Positions 1-8,286 of a stretch of 64,000 nucleotides of DNA are shown piece after piece. Position numbers and translations under genes: made by a program. The stretch is from Arthrobacter sp. ZGTC412 (GTDB lineage Bacteria; Actinomycetota; Actinomycetes; Actinomycetales; Micrococcaceae). The notes under the pieces are model-generated. The model saw only the letters and a program-made list of their open reading frames with translations, ran no database searches and had not been told where the DNA came from. Location: assembly GCF_002929215.1 (NCBI RefSeq), contig NZ_PJII01000004.1:248001-312000 (forward strand). Reading direction: 5' to 3'. Every line of letters begins with the position of its first letter. Position 1 is the stretch's first letter.

Positions 1-484
1 CAGGACCAGTGACGAAGGTGCGCAGGCCTTCGGGTGCCGCCTCAGCGACGGTGTCCCTCAGTTCCTGGACGGCTTCTTTGATTTCGGCTGAAGAATCAAT
101 GGGGGCGATGAACTGGACCGCCTTGCCGTCCTCTGAGGGGATGGGTCCGATGACGGCACTGCCGAGCTCCAGGCCTTCAAGGTCGGCACGCATGCCCGCA
201 ATCTCGCCCAGCCGGGCCGGGCTCAGGGCTTCGTCGCTTTCCAGGATGATGACGCCGGGAACCTCATCGGAGTCCCGGAACTTTGCCTGCCAGTCCTGCG
301 CTGCAGTGGCCTCGGCGCTGGCCGGCAGGAACGACGCCTGGTCGTTGGACGAGACCTCCTCTAACCGCCCAAAGGTGGGTCCGCCGATCCCGGCGAGCGC
401 CAGCCAGGTCAGGACCAGGATCACGGGGAGCAGCCAACGCAGCCAGAACGGGACACGTTCCTTGGCGTGGGATTGGGAATTCAT
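1..484 (-). CDS. MMPL/RND-family membrane exporter, N-terminal part (runs off the window)
   Basis: This is the first 161 residues of a membrane protein that continues beyond the left edge. A short basic N-terminus is followed by one strong membrane helix at about residues 14-33 (core LLPVILVLTWLALAGIG) and then a long soluble stretch. That is the usual start of MMPL/YdfJ-type exporters, where helix 1 leads into an extracytoplasmic porter domain. The ATG has GGAAGG four bases upstream. The gene is divergent from a MarR regulator with an operator-like palindrome between them, so repression by that regulator is a natural inference. The substrate cannot be told; drugs or lipids are usual for the family. 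Confidence 0.8.
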   Translation of the reverse strand, partial: MNSQSHAKERVPFWLRWLLPVILVLTWLALAGIGGPTFGRLEEVSSNDQASFLPASAEATAAQDWQAKFRDSDEVPGVIILESDEALSPARLGEIAGMRADLEGLELGSAVIGPIPSEDGKAVQFIAPIDSSAEIKEAVQELRDTVAEAAPEGLRTFVTGP

Positions 485-532
485 AATGCCTTCCGGATGG
501 TGGACGGGAGTAGGATTGATTCCATACTAGAG

Positions 533-551
533 TATCTCCACGATGGAGATA
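533..551. promoter_or_regulatory. Inverted repeat, probable MarR operator
   Basis: Eight-base arms TATCTCCA and TGGAGATA flank a 3-base centre. The site lies in the 213-bp gap between the MMPL exporter and the MarR gene. On the exporter strand it sits just upstream of a possible -10 (TAGTAT), where a bound repressor would block that promoter. Size and symmetry suit MarR-family sites. Binding is inferred. Confidence 0.6.
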
Positions 552-697
552 AGAGTTTGCCTAGCTTTTTCTTTTCTCCGTGACGATGGGAGGGGGCTGG
601 CGCGGCTGAAGTAGTATCCGTCAGTACGGTTTAGCGGCACTGTTGTTGGCTGGGGCGGGAAACGCTTCCGGCACCGAGCACGTTCCTGGAGGTGGAC

Positions 698-1222
698 ATG
701 GCTGGCAAGGAGAGCTCGGCCAATCCTGGCCCCCCGGCGGGCGAGGGGCCACACCCCCTGGTCCGGCTCCTTCAGGAATTCACCCTCGAGGCCAACCGCT
801 ACGTGGACACAGCCGGTGGGCGCAAGGATATGCACCGGACGGACCTGAACGCGCTGGCCGTCATCATGCGCCACACCGCAAACGGCGGCACGGTCACACC
901 GGGGCTCCTCCGGAAGGAGCTGAACCTCAGCTCCCCTGCCACCACAGCCCTGATCGACAGACTGGACAGCTCCGGACACGTGGTGCGCGAACGGGACAGC
1001 GCCGACCGCCGGCAGGTCCACCTTCGGATGACGCCCAAGGCATTCCAGGACGGGAGCGCCATCTTCGCTCCCCTCTCGCGCCGGATGGGTGGCGCGATGG
1101 CGGACTTCAGCCCGGAGGAACTGGAAACAGTCACCCGTTTCATGGCGGCCATGATCGAAGCCACGGTGGCCGCGCGGGAAGAAGCGTCCACCGCACCCAA
1201 CTCCCCCACCCCACCCAAGTAG
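698..1222 (+). CDS. MarR-family transcriptional regulator
   Basis: A 174-residue protein with a MarR winged helix. The recognition-helix region (LSSPATTALIDRLDSSGHV) is followed by the typical charged wing RERDSADRRQVHLRMT. Helical segments on both sides would form the dimer interface. The ATG at 698 is preferred over an in-frame GTG six bases earlier because GGAGG at 688-692 is correctly spaced only for the ATG. The gene is divergent from an MMPL exporter and an 8-bp-arm palindrome separates them, the usual plan of a ligand-relieved efflux repressor. The ligand is unknown. Confidence 0.88.
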   Translation: MAGKESSANPGPPAGEGPHPLVRLLQEFTLEANRYVDTAGGRKDMHRTDLNALAVIMRHTANGGTVTPGLLRKELNLSSPATTALIDRLDSSGHVVRERDSADRRQVHLRMTPKAFQDGSAIFAPLSRRMGGAMADFSPEELETVTRFMAAMIEATVAAREEASTAPNSPTPPK

Positions 1223-1270
1223 GTCGCACTAAGTGTCGTTTTGACGCACCAAAACGACACTTAGTGCGAC
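1223..1270. repeat. 48-bp perfect palindrome (21-bp arms, 6-base loop)
   Basis: The arms 1223-1243 and 1250-1270 are exact reverse complements, outer ends GTCGCACTAAG and CTTAGTGCGAC. The palindrome begins directly after the marR stop codon and ends 12 bases before a candidate -10 (TAGCGT at 1282) for the methyltransferase. It could end marR transcription, although there is no T-run after the stem. It could also be an operator over the -35 region, or a copy of a dispersed repeat. No second copy was seen in this window. Confidence 0.85.
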
Positions 1271-1281
1271 CCTGTTGGGGG

Positions 1282-1287
1282 TAGCGT
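1282..1287 (+). promoter_or_regulatory. Candidate -10 box of a leaderless promoter (methyltransferase)
   Basis: TAGCGT fits TANNNT and lies six bases before the ATG at 1294. Transcription would start at or beside the start codon, which explains the lack of a well-placed ribosome binding site. Confidence 0.45.
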
Positions 1288-1293
1288 TTGGTT

Positions 1294-2112
1294 ATGAGTG
1301 CGCAGCAGCCCGAAGACGACGTTTACACGCACGGCCACCACGAGTCGGTGGTCCGCGCCCATGCCGCCAGGACAGCCGAAAATTCCGCGGCGTTTGTCCT
1401 TCCGCACCTCACACACGGGGCAGAAGTCCTCGACGTCGGCTGCGGCCCGGGCAGCATAACCTGCGATTTCGCCGCCCTGGTCAACCCCGGCAAAGTCACC
1501 GGCCTTGACCGCTCCGCGGACATCATCGCCCAAGCGAAGGCCCTCGCTGTTGAGCGCGGGGTCGCCAACGTCGAGTTTGTGGCCGGGAACATCTATGACC
1601 TCGACTTCGAGGATGAAACCTTCGACGTCGTCCACGCCCACCAGGTGCTGCAGCACCTGACCGACCCCGTGGAGGCGTTGCGGGAGATGCGCCGCGTCGC
1701 AAAGCCGGGCGGGATCGTCGCAGTACGCGACGCCGACTTCCACGGCATGAGCTGGTACCCCGCCATCCCCGAACTGGACGAGTGGATGGAGCTGTACCAG
1801 AGCATCGCGCGGCGCAACGGAGCAGAGCCCGACGCCGGGCGGCGGCTTGTCAGCTGGGCCCAGTCTGCGGGCTTCACCGACGTCGCGCCCACCAGTAGCA
1901 ACTGGCTTTACGCCACCGGGCAGCAACGCCGCTGGCAGGCGCGCGTTTGGGGCGAACGCGTGCTGCATTCGGCGTTCGCGGAGCAGGCGCTGGAATACGG
2001 CTTCGCCAACCCTGCGGACCTTGCGAGGATCTCGGCCGGCTGGCACCGCTGGGGATCCACCGACGACGGCTGGTTCCTTATCCCCAACGGAGAGGTCATC
2101 GCACGGGCCTAG
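1294..2112 (+). CDS. Class I SAM-dependent methyltransferase (UbiE/Methyltransf_11-like)
   Basis: A 272-residue cytoplasmic enzyme. The SAM-binding motif I is VLDVGCGPG at residues 45-53. An acidic ribose-binding residue follows in VTGLDRS, and a post-I/motif II region includes FDVVHAHQVLQHL, as in UbiE-type small-molecule methyltransferases. The C-terminal half is less conserved and would bind the substrate, which cannot be deduced. The ATG at 1294 is chosen over a TTG two codons earlier because a -10-like box lies six bases upstream, pointing to a leaderless transcript. The large palindrome upstream may control it. Confidence 0.85.
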   Translation: MSAQQPEDDVYTHGHHESVVRAHAARTAENSAAFVLPHLTHGAEVLDVGCGPGSITCDFAALVNPGKVTGLDRSADIIAQAKALAVERGVANVEFVAGNIYDLDFEDETFDVVHAHQVLQHLTDPVEALREMRRVAKPGGIVAVRDADFHGMSWYPAIPELDEWMELYQSIARRNGAEPDAGRRLVSWAQSAGFTDVAPTSSNWLYATGQQRRWQARVWGERVLHSAFAEQALEYGFANPADLARISAGWHRWGSTDDGWFLIPNGEVIARA

Positions 2113-2289
2113 GCCCGCGGGAGTTGTCCACATAGACAAAGTCCGCATTATTACTTTGACCGCTACCATCCCGGCCTCCCCGCCACTATGGATCACTGGG
2201 TGCATTCGAAGCACGGCAGCTGCAGCCCCCAATCTTCTTAGGAGCACAAGCCGTCAACACCTGCCGCCAGCTGCCACTAAACTTGACTG

Positions 2290-2913
2290 GTGCAATTCTC
2301 CCTTTGGCTCGCTTTGGCGGGCGCCGGCGCCCTGATCAGTTTCACTCCCGGCGCCGGAGCCATCAACACCATGAGCAACTCCCTGAACGCCGGCTTCCGC
2401 CGCTCCATCTGGGGGATCCTCGGCCAGCAGGCAGCCCTGGTGATCCATGTTGTGATTGTGGCCCTGGGCGTCGGGGTGCTGGTAGCCAGCTCGCCAGTGG
2501 CCTTCAACGTCATCCGCTTCGCCGGTGCCGCGTATCTGGTCTATCTGGGCATCAGGCAGTTCTTCAGCAAGCCGGACCTCGAGCAGGAGAAGATTGCGGG
2601 CCTGCGAAACGAGCCTGCCTGGTCCATCTTCCGCCGCGGGCTTTGGGTGAACCTGCTGAACCCGAAGGCAATCGTTTTCTTCCTGGCTTTTATGCCCCAG
2701 TTCATCCGGCCCGACCAGCCCCTCCTGGCCCAGTACGCAGTACTCACAGCAACGGTCGTGGCCATCGACATCCTGGTGATGTGGTTTTTCTTCGCGGCCG
2801 CAGCCCGGTCCTTCGAGCGGTTCACCCACAGTGCCCGCGGGCAACTGATCCTCAACCGTGCGTTTGGCGTGCTGTTCGTGGCCGTGGGAATCCTGCTGGC
2901 TTTCATCCACTGA
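2290..2913 (+). CDS. LysE/RhtB-family amino acid exporter
   Basis: A 207-residue integral membrane protein with about six helices and the LysE/RhtB N-terminal signature (SFTPGAGAINTMSNSLNAG). The mid-section LLNPKAIVFFLAFMPQFI is also diagnostic. These proteins export amino acids or related small metabolites with proton exchange; the substrate here is not predictable. The start is a GTG. The gene stands alone, with 177 bp upstream and about 135 bp downstream before the phosphatase gene. Confidence 0.88.
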   Translation: MQFSLWLALAGAGALISFTPGAGAINTMSNSLNAGFRRSIWGILGQQAALVIHVVIVALGVGVLVASSPVAFNVIRFAGAAYLVYLGIRQFFSKPDLEQEKIAGLRNEPAWSIFRRGLWVNLLNPKAIVFFLAFMPQFIRPDQPLLAQYAVLTATVVAIDILVMWFFFAAAARSFERFTHSARGQLILNRAFGVLFVAVGILLAFIH

Positions 2914-3027
2914 CCCGCTCCGCGCACGCGCCAGCGGGCAGGACATGTGAAGCAAATGTGACCCCGGAAGCAAAGCTTCTTTACAAGACGGTCAACCATT
3001 GTGAACCCGCGGCTAGCCAACAAGGCT

Positions 3028-3049
3028 AATTAGCACGCATGCTTAGTAT
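3028..3049 (+). promoter_or_regulatory. Promoter-like motif AATTAG-N4-CATGCTTA-N-TAT (copy 1)
   Basis: The same pattern with identical spacing recurs at 24560-24581 before the DUF4383 gene. TAGTAT at its 3' end fits a -10 box. If so, transcription would start near 3056-3059 and the phosphatase would begin, leaderless, at the ATG at 3059 rather than at 3050. A regulator-binding palindrome around CATG is another reading. Confidence 0.5.
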
Positions 3050-3583
3050 ATGAACTCAATGTCGAGCCCATACCGCGTAATTGCTGTCTGTACGGGAAAC
3101 ATCTGCCGGTCCCCCATGGCCGAGCTGATGCTCTCCGCGGCGCTGGAACGCGAGGGGCTGGACACCGTAGTCACCGTGGACTCGGCAGGTACCACCGGCT
3201 ACGAAGCGGGCCGGCCCATAGACCCCCGGGCCGCGCGCCGCCTGAGCGCCACGCAGCTCCTGTCGGACAAGCATGTCGCCCGGGAATGGCAGCCAAAATG
3301 GTTCCGCGAACGCGACCTGATCCTGGCACTCGACATCGACCACTACGCGTGGCTGAGCCAGTCCGCCCCGGACCAGGAGTCCAGGAACAAGGTCCGCATG
3401 CTCCGCAGCTTTGACCCCCGGCAGGCGGAAAAGGACCTATTGGACCAGGGCATCGAGGACCCCTGGTACGGCGGGCAGTCCGACTTCGACGCCGTGTGGC
3501 ACCAGATCCACGCAGCCCTGCCGGGAATAGTGGGCCATATCAAGGGGGCGGTCCTCAAGGACTTTCAGCTCCAGCCCGGATAA
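3050..3583 (+). CDS. Low-molecular-weight protein tyrosine phosphatase
   Basis: A 177-residue cytoplasmic phosphatase. The P-loop CTGNICRSP near the N-terminus (Cys14, Arg20) is the CX5R catalytic motif, and the late Asp-Pro loop (IEDPWYGG, Asp137) carries the general acid. In actinobacteria these enzymes dephosphorylate tyrosine kinases or arginine/tyrosine-phosphorylated proteins; the target is unknown. Two ATG codons are possible, at 3050 and 3059. No ribosome binding site precedes either, and the upstream -10-like sequence favours 3059. The next gene, pabB, follows after about 30 bases but appears to have its own promoter. Confidence 0.9.
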   Translation: MNSMSSPYRVIAVCTGNICRSPMAELMLSAALEREGLDTVVTVDSAGTTGYEAGRPIDPRAARRLSATQLLSDKHVAREWQPKWFRERDLILALDIDHYAWLSQSAPDQESRNKVRMLRSFDPRQAEKDLLDQGIEDPWYGGQSDFDAVWHQIHAALPGIVGHIKGAVLKDFQLQPG

Positions 3584-3603
3584 AAGCACGGAAGGGATGA
3601 CGG

Positions 3604-3609
3604 TACGCT
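3604..3609 (+). promoter_or_regulatory. Candidate -10 box of a leaderless pabB promoter
   Basis: TACGCT is followed by ctaaccc and the pabB ATG at 3617, a seven-base gap. There is no ribosome binding site in the gap. The arrangement closely matches that before the KhtT-like gene at 42299. Confidence 0.45.
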
Positions 3610-3616
3610 CTAACCC

Positions 3617-5704
3617 ATGAGCCCAGCCCCCGTCATCATCGCCATTGACGGACGCTCCGGCGCTGGGAAGACGACGCTCGCCATCGAACTGGCAACACAG
3701 CTGCGCGCCCACCACAAGGTAGCCCTCTTCCACCTCGAGGACATCTACCCCGGCTGGGATGGGCTGGCGGCCGGCGTCGACCGCTACGTCTCCACCGTCC
3801 TCGAACCCTTGAGCCGCGGCGACGCGGCCACCTGGACCAGCTGGGACTGGCAGAGCCATGACGACGGCGAGGCCCGCGTCACACTGCCTGCCGAGATCGT
3901 CATCGTAGAGGGCGTCGGTTCCGCTGCCGCCGCCGCACGCCCCCTCCTCAGCGCCGTCATCTGGGCGGACTCGCCCGAGGAGGTGCGCCGGACCCGCGCC
4001 CTGGACCGCGACGGCGGAACCTACGAACCGTACTGGGACCAATGGGCGGCACAGGAAGAGGAGTGGCTGCGCGCCGATGACGTCCCGCGCCACGCTGACA
4101 TCCGCGTCCTGAACCGCGCTGACGGCAGCGCACCGGCCGACGTTCTGCAGCTCCTGCCGTACCTCCCGGCCCTTGCGACTGCCCTCTCCCCTGAGCTGGC
4201 CGCCCGCCGCGGCCTGAGCATCCGCGCCGAGCGCCTCGGGCTGCGCCCGGATGTGGCCACACTGTTCAACACCCTCTACGGCGGCTCACCCAATGCCGTC
4301 TGGCTGGACTCTTCCAACACGGCCGGTGCAACCGCAACCAGGGCGCACGAGGCCGGGTCCGCAGCTGCTGAGCGGAGCCGCTTTAGCATCATGGCGGACG
4401 ACGGCGGCCTGTCAGGCCAGTCGGTGACGCACCGCTCCGGCGAAAGCCTGATCCGCGCAGGCTGCGCCACAGCTACGGTGGAAGGCTCTTTCTTCCGCTG
4501 GCTGGACACGGTGTGGGGCGAGGCAACAGTCCGCACCCCGGACGGCTACCCCTTTGAATTCACCCTAGGTTGGGTGGGCTGTCTCGGGTACGAGCTCAAG
4601 CGCGAAACCGGCGGATCCGATCTTTCCGCGCCCACCCCGGATGCCGCCTTGATCTTCGCCGGCAGGGCTGTGGTCCTGGACCACGCCGAAGGCACAGCCT
4701 GGCTCCTGGCCCTCGACGTTCCCGACGCGGACCAGTGGCTAAACGACGCGCGGACCGCCACCGAGGCTGCCTCCGGTCCCGCCGCCCAAGCCGCCGTGGC
4801 TGCCCAAGTGGGCGGCAGCAACGGCGTCGTACTTCCGAATGCCCCCGCGTTCCGGAGCCGTGATACTGCCGCTGCCTACAAGGACAAGATCGCTGCGGCG
4901 CAGCACGAGATCAGCGAAGGAAACACCTACGAAGTCTGTTTGACCACGTCACTCACAGCCAGGGTCCCCACGGCAGAGCTGGACCAGTGGCGAACATACC
5001 TGGCCCTGCGCCGCAAAAACCCTGCCCCCTTTGCCAGCTACCTGAGGTTCGGCAGCCTGACTGTGGCCAGTACCTCGCCCGAGCGCTTCCTGAAGATAGC
5101 GTCCGACGGCGGCATGCGCGCCGAACCCATCAAGGGAACCCGCCGCCGCGCCTCCTATCCGGCGGAAGATGCCCAACTGCGGTCCGACCTCGAAGCGTCC
5201 CTGAAGGACCGCGCCGAGAACATCATGATCGTTGACTTGCTGCGGAACGACCTCAGCCACTTCGCCGTCCCCGGCTCCGTGACGGTGAGCAGGCTTTGTG
5301 CCATCGAAAGCTACGCCACCGTCCACCAGATGGTCAGCACCATCGACGCACAGCTGCGGCACGGATCGTCCCGTGCCGAGGCGGTGGCGGCGTGCTTCCC
5401 GGCCGGCTCCATGACCGGCGCACCCAAGATCAGCACAATGGCCATTCTGGACCGGCTGGAAGGCGACGGACGGGGGCTGTACTCCGGCGCCGTCGGCTAC
5501 TTCTCGCTGAACGGCGCAACGGACCTCGCCGTCGCCATCCGAACGCTGGTGATGCGTGAGGAAGGTGACGGAACGGCGGAATTGACCCTCGGCATCGGGG
5601 GCGCCATCACTGCCGACTCGGACGCGGACGAGGAGTATGAGGAGATCCGGACCAAGGCCTTCGGTGTCCTCTCGACACTCGGCGCGGAGTTTCCGGACGC
5701 CTGA
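3617..5704 (+). CDS. pabB: Aminodeoxychorismate synthase component I with an N-terminal P-loop kinase-like domain
   Basis: A 695-residue fusion. Residues 1 to about 190 resemble uridine-kinase/P-loop NTPases, with Walker A GRSGAGKTT at about 12-20 and an acidic patch IVIVEGVG near 95. Residues from about 200 form the chorismate-binding fold. PIKGT around Lys506 marks PabB rather than TrpE, which has Ala at that position; PAGSMTGAPK lies near 594-603 and GGAITADSD near 661. The enzyme aminates chorismate for folate synthesis using ammonia from a glutaminase subunit not present here. pabC lies nearby. The role of the N-terminal domain is unknown. Confidence 0.88.
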   Translation: MSPAPVIIAIDGRSGAGKTTLAIELATQLRAHHKVALFHLEDIYPGWDGLAAGVDRYVSTVLEPLSRGDAATWTSWDWQSHDDGEARVTLPAEIVIVEGVGSAAAAARPLLSAVIWADSPEEVRRTRALDRDGGTYEPYWDQWAAQEEEWLRADDVPRHADIRVLNRADGSAPADVLQLLPYLPALATALSPELAARRGLSIRAERLGLRPDVATLFNTLYGGSPNAVWLDSSNTAGATATRAHEAGSAAAERSRFSIMADDGGLSGQSVTHRSGESLIRAGCATATVEGSFFRWLDTVWGEATVRTPDGYPFEFTLGWVGCLGYELKRETGGSDLSAPTPDAALIFAGRAVVLDHAEGTAWLLALDVPDADQWLNDARTATEAASGPAAQAAVAAQVGGSNGVVLPNAPAFRSRDTAAAYKDKIAAAQHEISEGNTYEVCLTTSLTARVPTAELDQWRTYLALRRKNPAPFASYLRFGSLTVASTSPERFLKIASDGGMRAEPIKGTRRRASYPAEDAQLRSDLEASLKDRAENIMIVDLLRNDLSHFAVPGSVTVSRLCAIESYATVHQMVSTIDAQLRHGSSRAEAVAACFPAGSMTGAPKISTMAILDRLEGDGRGLYSGAVGYFSLNGATDLAVAIRTLVMREEGDGTAELTLGIGGAITADSDADEEYEEIRTKAFGVLSTLGAEFPDA

Positions 5705-5720
5705 ATGAAGCTCCCTGACG

Positions 5721-7196
5721 CTACTGGACGGTTGCCGTCAGCCTCGCCACGTTGTCGACATACCGCGCAGCAAGCGGCCGGTTGAGCCAGTCGGACAGCT
5801 TGAGTTCATGCGAGATGTCCCGGTAGGTGTCTTCGACGGCGCGCATCTTGGTGACGATGTCCGCGCCCAGCAGCATCACCGATACCTCAAGGTTCAGCGA
5901 GAAGGAGCGCATGTCCATATTGCTGGATCCGAGGACCGCTACTTCGTCGTCGATGGTGAAGTGCTTTGCGTGGAGCACAAACGGAGCTTTGTACAGGTAA
6001 ATCCGGACGCCGGCCTCCAGCAGGGCCTCGTAGTAGGAACGCTGGGCGTGGTGGACCAGGAACTGGTCGCCCTTTTCCGAGACGAACAGCTCCACGTCCA
6101 CTCCTCGCTGCGCGGCGGTGGTGATGGCGTAGAGCAGCGAATCGTCCGGAACGAAATATGGGCTGCAGATGGAGATCCGTTGCTGCGCGGAGTAGATGAG
6201 GGTGTTGAAGAGCCGCAGGTTGTTTTCGGTGATGAACCCCGGGCCGCTGGGAACCACCTGCGCGGTGACGTTTCCGGGATGCACGTTCGCCGGGAGCTGC
6301 AGCTGGTGTTCCAGGGACTCGTCGGTTTCACTCAGCCAGTCGGTAGCGAAGACGACGTTCAGGGTGGTGACGATCGGCCCGTGGAGGCGGGCCATCAGCT
6401 CCACCCACTCCCGGCCTGCCTTGCGGTGCCTCGGGTTGTTGTAGGAAGGCTCGATCAGGTTCTGGGAGCCGGTGAAGGCCATTTCGCCGTCGATCACCAT
6501 GATCTTGCGGTGGTTCCGCAAGTCGGGCCGGCGCCACTGGCCGTGGATGGGCAGGAGCGGGAGCATGCGCTTCCACTGGATCTTGCTGGCTTTGAGCCGT
6601 TTCAGGAGCCTGTTGTAGCCCTTGACCCGGAGGGTGCCGATGTGGTCGAACAACACCCGGACTTCCACGCCGCGTTCGGCCGCTTCCTCCAGTGCCGTCA
6701 GGAGATCGTTGGTGATGTGGTCCGTGCTCATGATGTAGAACTCGGCGTTGACGAACGTCTTCGCCTTCCGCACCGCCTGCGTCATGTGCAGGATTGAGTC
6801 CGGGTAGCCGGGGATAAGGTCCACGGAATTGCCATCCACCATGGGCAGCGAGCCCAGCCGCCGGTTCAACTCTGCGGCGGACCGCACCCATTCAGGGCCA
6901 GGGTAGTCGCTTTCCACGTCAGCGAGCGACGAGATTCCGGCGCGCACCCGCTCGTTGACCTGCTGCTGCTGCTCGCGGCGGCGGCTGGACAGCTTGAAGT
7001 TGCCGAACAGCAGGAAAAGGATGATGCCCACGAACGGGACAAAGAAGATGCCCAGCAGCCAGGCCATCGCCGTGGTGGGCCGGCGGTTGCCCGGGATGAT
7101 GCCCAAGGCCAGCACCCTGATCACCAGGTCGGCGACGGCCAGCAGCACCACGATCCAAGTCGGCGCGGAACCGGCAAGCGAAAATGGCCACAACAC
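5721..7196 (-). CDS. cls: Cardiolipin synthase (phospholipase D superfamily)
   Basis: A 491-residue membrane enzyme that joins phospholipids to form cardiolipin. Two N-terminal membrane helices (about 12-34 and 42-64) precede two HKD catalytic motifs: HRKIMVIDG near residue 229 followed by GSQN, and HAKHFTIDD near 409 followed by GSSNMDMRSF. This is the bacterial ClsA layout. The GTG start at 7196 is preferred because it places the N-terminus just before helix 1, has GGGGG upstream, and leaves room for the divergent pabC promoter; an upstream in-frame start at 7277 would leave only 12 bp. The 3' end converges on pabB. Confidence 0.88.
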   Translation of the reverse strand: MLWPFSLAGSAPTWIVVLLAVADLVIRVLALGIIPGNRRPTTAMAWLLGIFFVPFVGIILFLLFGNFKLSSRRREQQQQVNERVRAGISSLADVESDYPGPEWVRSAAELNRRLGSLPMVDGNSVDLIPGYPDSILHMTQAVRKAKTFVNAEFYIMSTDHITNDLLTALEEAAERGVEVRVLFDHIGTLRVKGYNRLLKRLKASKIQWKRMLPLLPIHGQWRRPDLRNHRKIMVIDGEMAFTGSQNLIEPSYNNPRHRKAGREWVELMARLHGPIVTTLNVVFATDWLSETDESLEHQLQLPANVHPGNVTAQVVPSGPGFITENNLRLFNTLIYSAQQRISICSPYFVPDDSLLYAITTAAQRGVDVELFVSEKGDQFLVHHAQRSYYEALLEAGVRIYLYKAPFVLHAKHFTIDDEVAVLGSSNMDMRSFSLNLEVSVMLLGADIVTKMRAVEDTYRDISHELKLSDWLNRPLAARYVDNVARLTATVQ

Positions 7197-7277
7197 GTGA
7201 ATAACCCCCGGAGGATGGGCTCCCGGCGGACGGTTCCGGCCGGGGCACTCTGCCCAGCTTATCCGCGGGGGCCGCAC

Positions 7278-7283
7278 TAAGCT
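7278..7283 (+). promoter_or_regulatory. Candidate -10 box of a leaderless pabC promoter
   Basis: TAAGCT lies six bases before the pabC ATG at 7290, so transcription could begin at the start codon. Confidence 0.4.
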
Positions 7284-7289
7284 GGAGCC

Positions 7290-8219
7290 ATGACCTCTCC
7301 AGCTCCAGTGGTTCTCGTGTTCCTCGATTCAGCTTTCCCGGACGGGCGGCTGGCCGATGCGTCCAAGCCGCAATTGCTGGTGACGGACCAGGGCGCCACC
7401 CGGGGTGACGGAATCTTTGAGACCATGCTTGCAGTGGACGGCAGCGTGCGGAAAATCCAGGCCCATCTGGACCGCCTCACCGGTTCGGCCGACGCGCTTG
7501 ACCTCGCCATTCCCAGCGAGGAGGAATGGCGCCGCGCCATCGCCACGGCTCTGTCCGAACACCGCGCCCAGCATCAGCCTGCTTCAGGGTCCGACGATGA
7601 ACTGGTGGTCAAGCTCGTAGTGACCCGCGGAGCCGAAGGCGCCTCAGTCCCCACTTCCTGGGTGCAGGTCTCACCTGTCGGGGCGGCCGGGCGCCGCCAG
7701 CGCGAGGCAGGCATCGACGTCATCCTCCTCGACCGGGGCTACGACAGCGACGTTGCCGAGCGCGCCCCCTGGCTGCTGCTCGGCGCGAAGACGCTCTCCT
7801 ACGCGGTCAACATGGCGGCGTTGCGGCATGCCCACAAGCAGGGTGCCGACGACGTCATCTTCATCTCCTCGGACGGCCGCGTCCTGGAGGGCCCCACGTC
7901 GACTGTGCTGATGGCCCACGTGGAAATGTCCGACGACGGCACTTCCGTCAAGCGCCTGATTACGCCGCAGCTGGACAGCGGCATCCTGGCAGGCACGTCC
8001 CAGGGTGCGTTGTTCGCGGCCGCTAAAGCGGCCGGCTGGGAGCTGGGATACGGCCCGCTGGAGCCCCAGGACCTGCTGGACGCAGACGCCGTCTGGCTGA
8101 TTTCGAGCGTCCGCATGCTTGCTCCCGTGAACCGGATAGACGGCACAGAGGTAGGCACGCCGTCGCTGCAGAAAGAGCTGACCGCGGAGCTGAACGAGTT
8201 GTTCGCCGGCATCGGGTAG
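7290..8219 (+). CDS. pabC: Aminodeoxychorismate lyase (class IV aminotransferase fold)
   Basis: A 309-residue PLP enzyme of fold type IV. The probable Schiff-base lysine is Lys167 in LGAKTLSYAVNM, and the later EGPTSTV segment matches the phosphate-binding region of PabC/IlvE proteins. It would release pyruvate from aminodeoxychorismate to give p-aminobenzoate. Its place next to pabB, with only cls on the opposite strand between them, favours PabC over D-amino-acid or branched-chain aminotransferases, which share the fold. The N-terminus (VLVFLDSAFPDGRL) fits actinobacterial PabC-like proteins. Confidence 0.8.
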   Translation: MTSPAPVVLVFLDSAFPDGRLADASKPQLLVTDQGATRGDGIFETMLAVDGSVRKIQAHLDRLTGSADALDLAIPSEEEWRRAIATALSEHRAQHQPASGSDDELVVKLVVTRGAEGASVPTSWVQVSPVGAAGRRQREAGIDVILLDRGYDSDVAERAPWLLLGAKTLSYAVNMAALRHAHKQGADDVIFISSDGRVLEGPTSTVLMAHVEMSDDGTSVKRLITPQLDSGILAGTSQGALFAAAKAAGWELGYGPLEPQDLLDADAVWLISSVRMLAPVNRIDGTEVGTPSLQKELTAELNELFAGIG

Positions 8220-8286
8220 CGGTTGGCACTGCAGAACTACTGACCGCCGCCGGGCTTCCTGCAAGTAGCTGCCGCACTGCCCGCCG

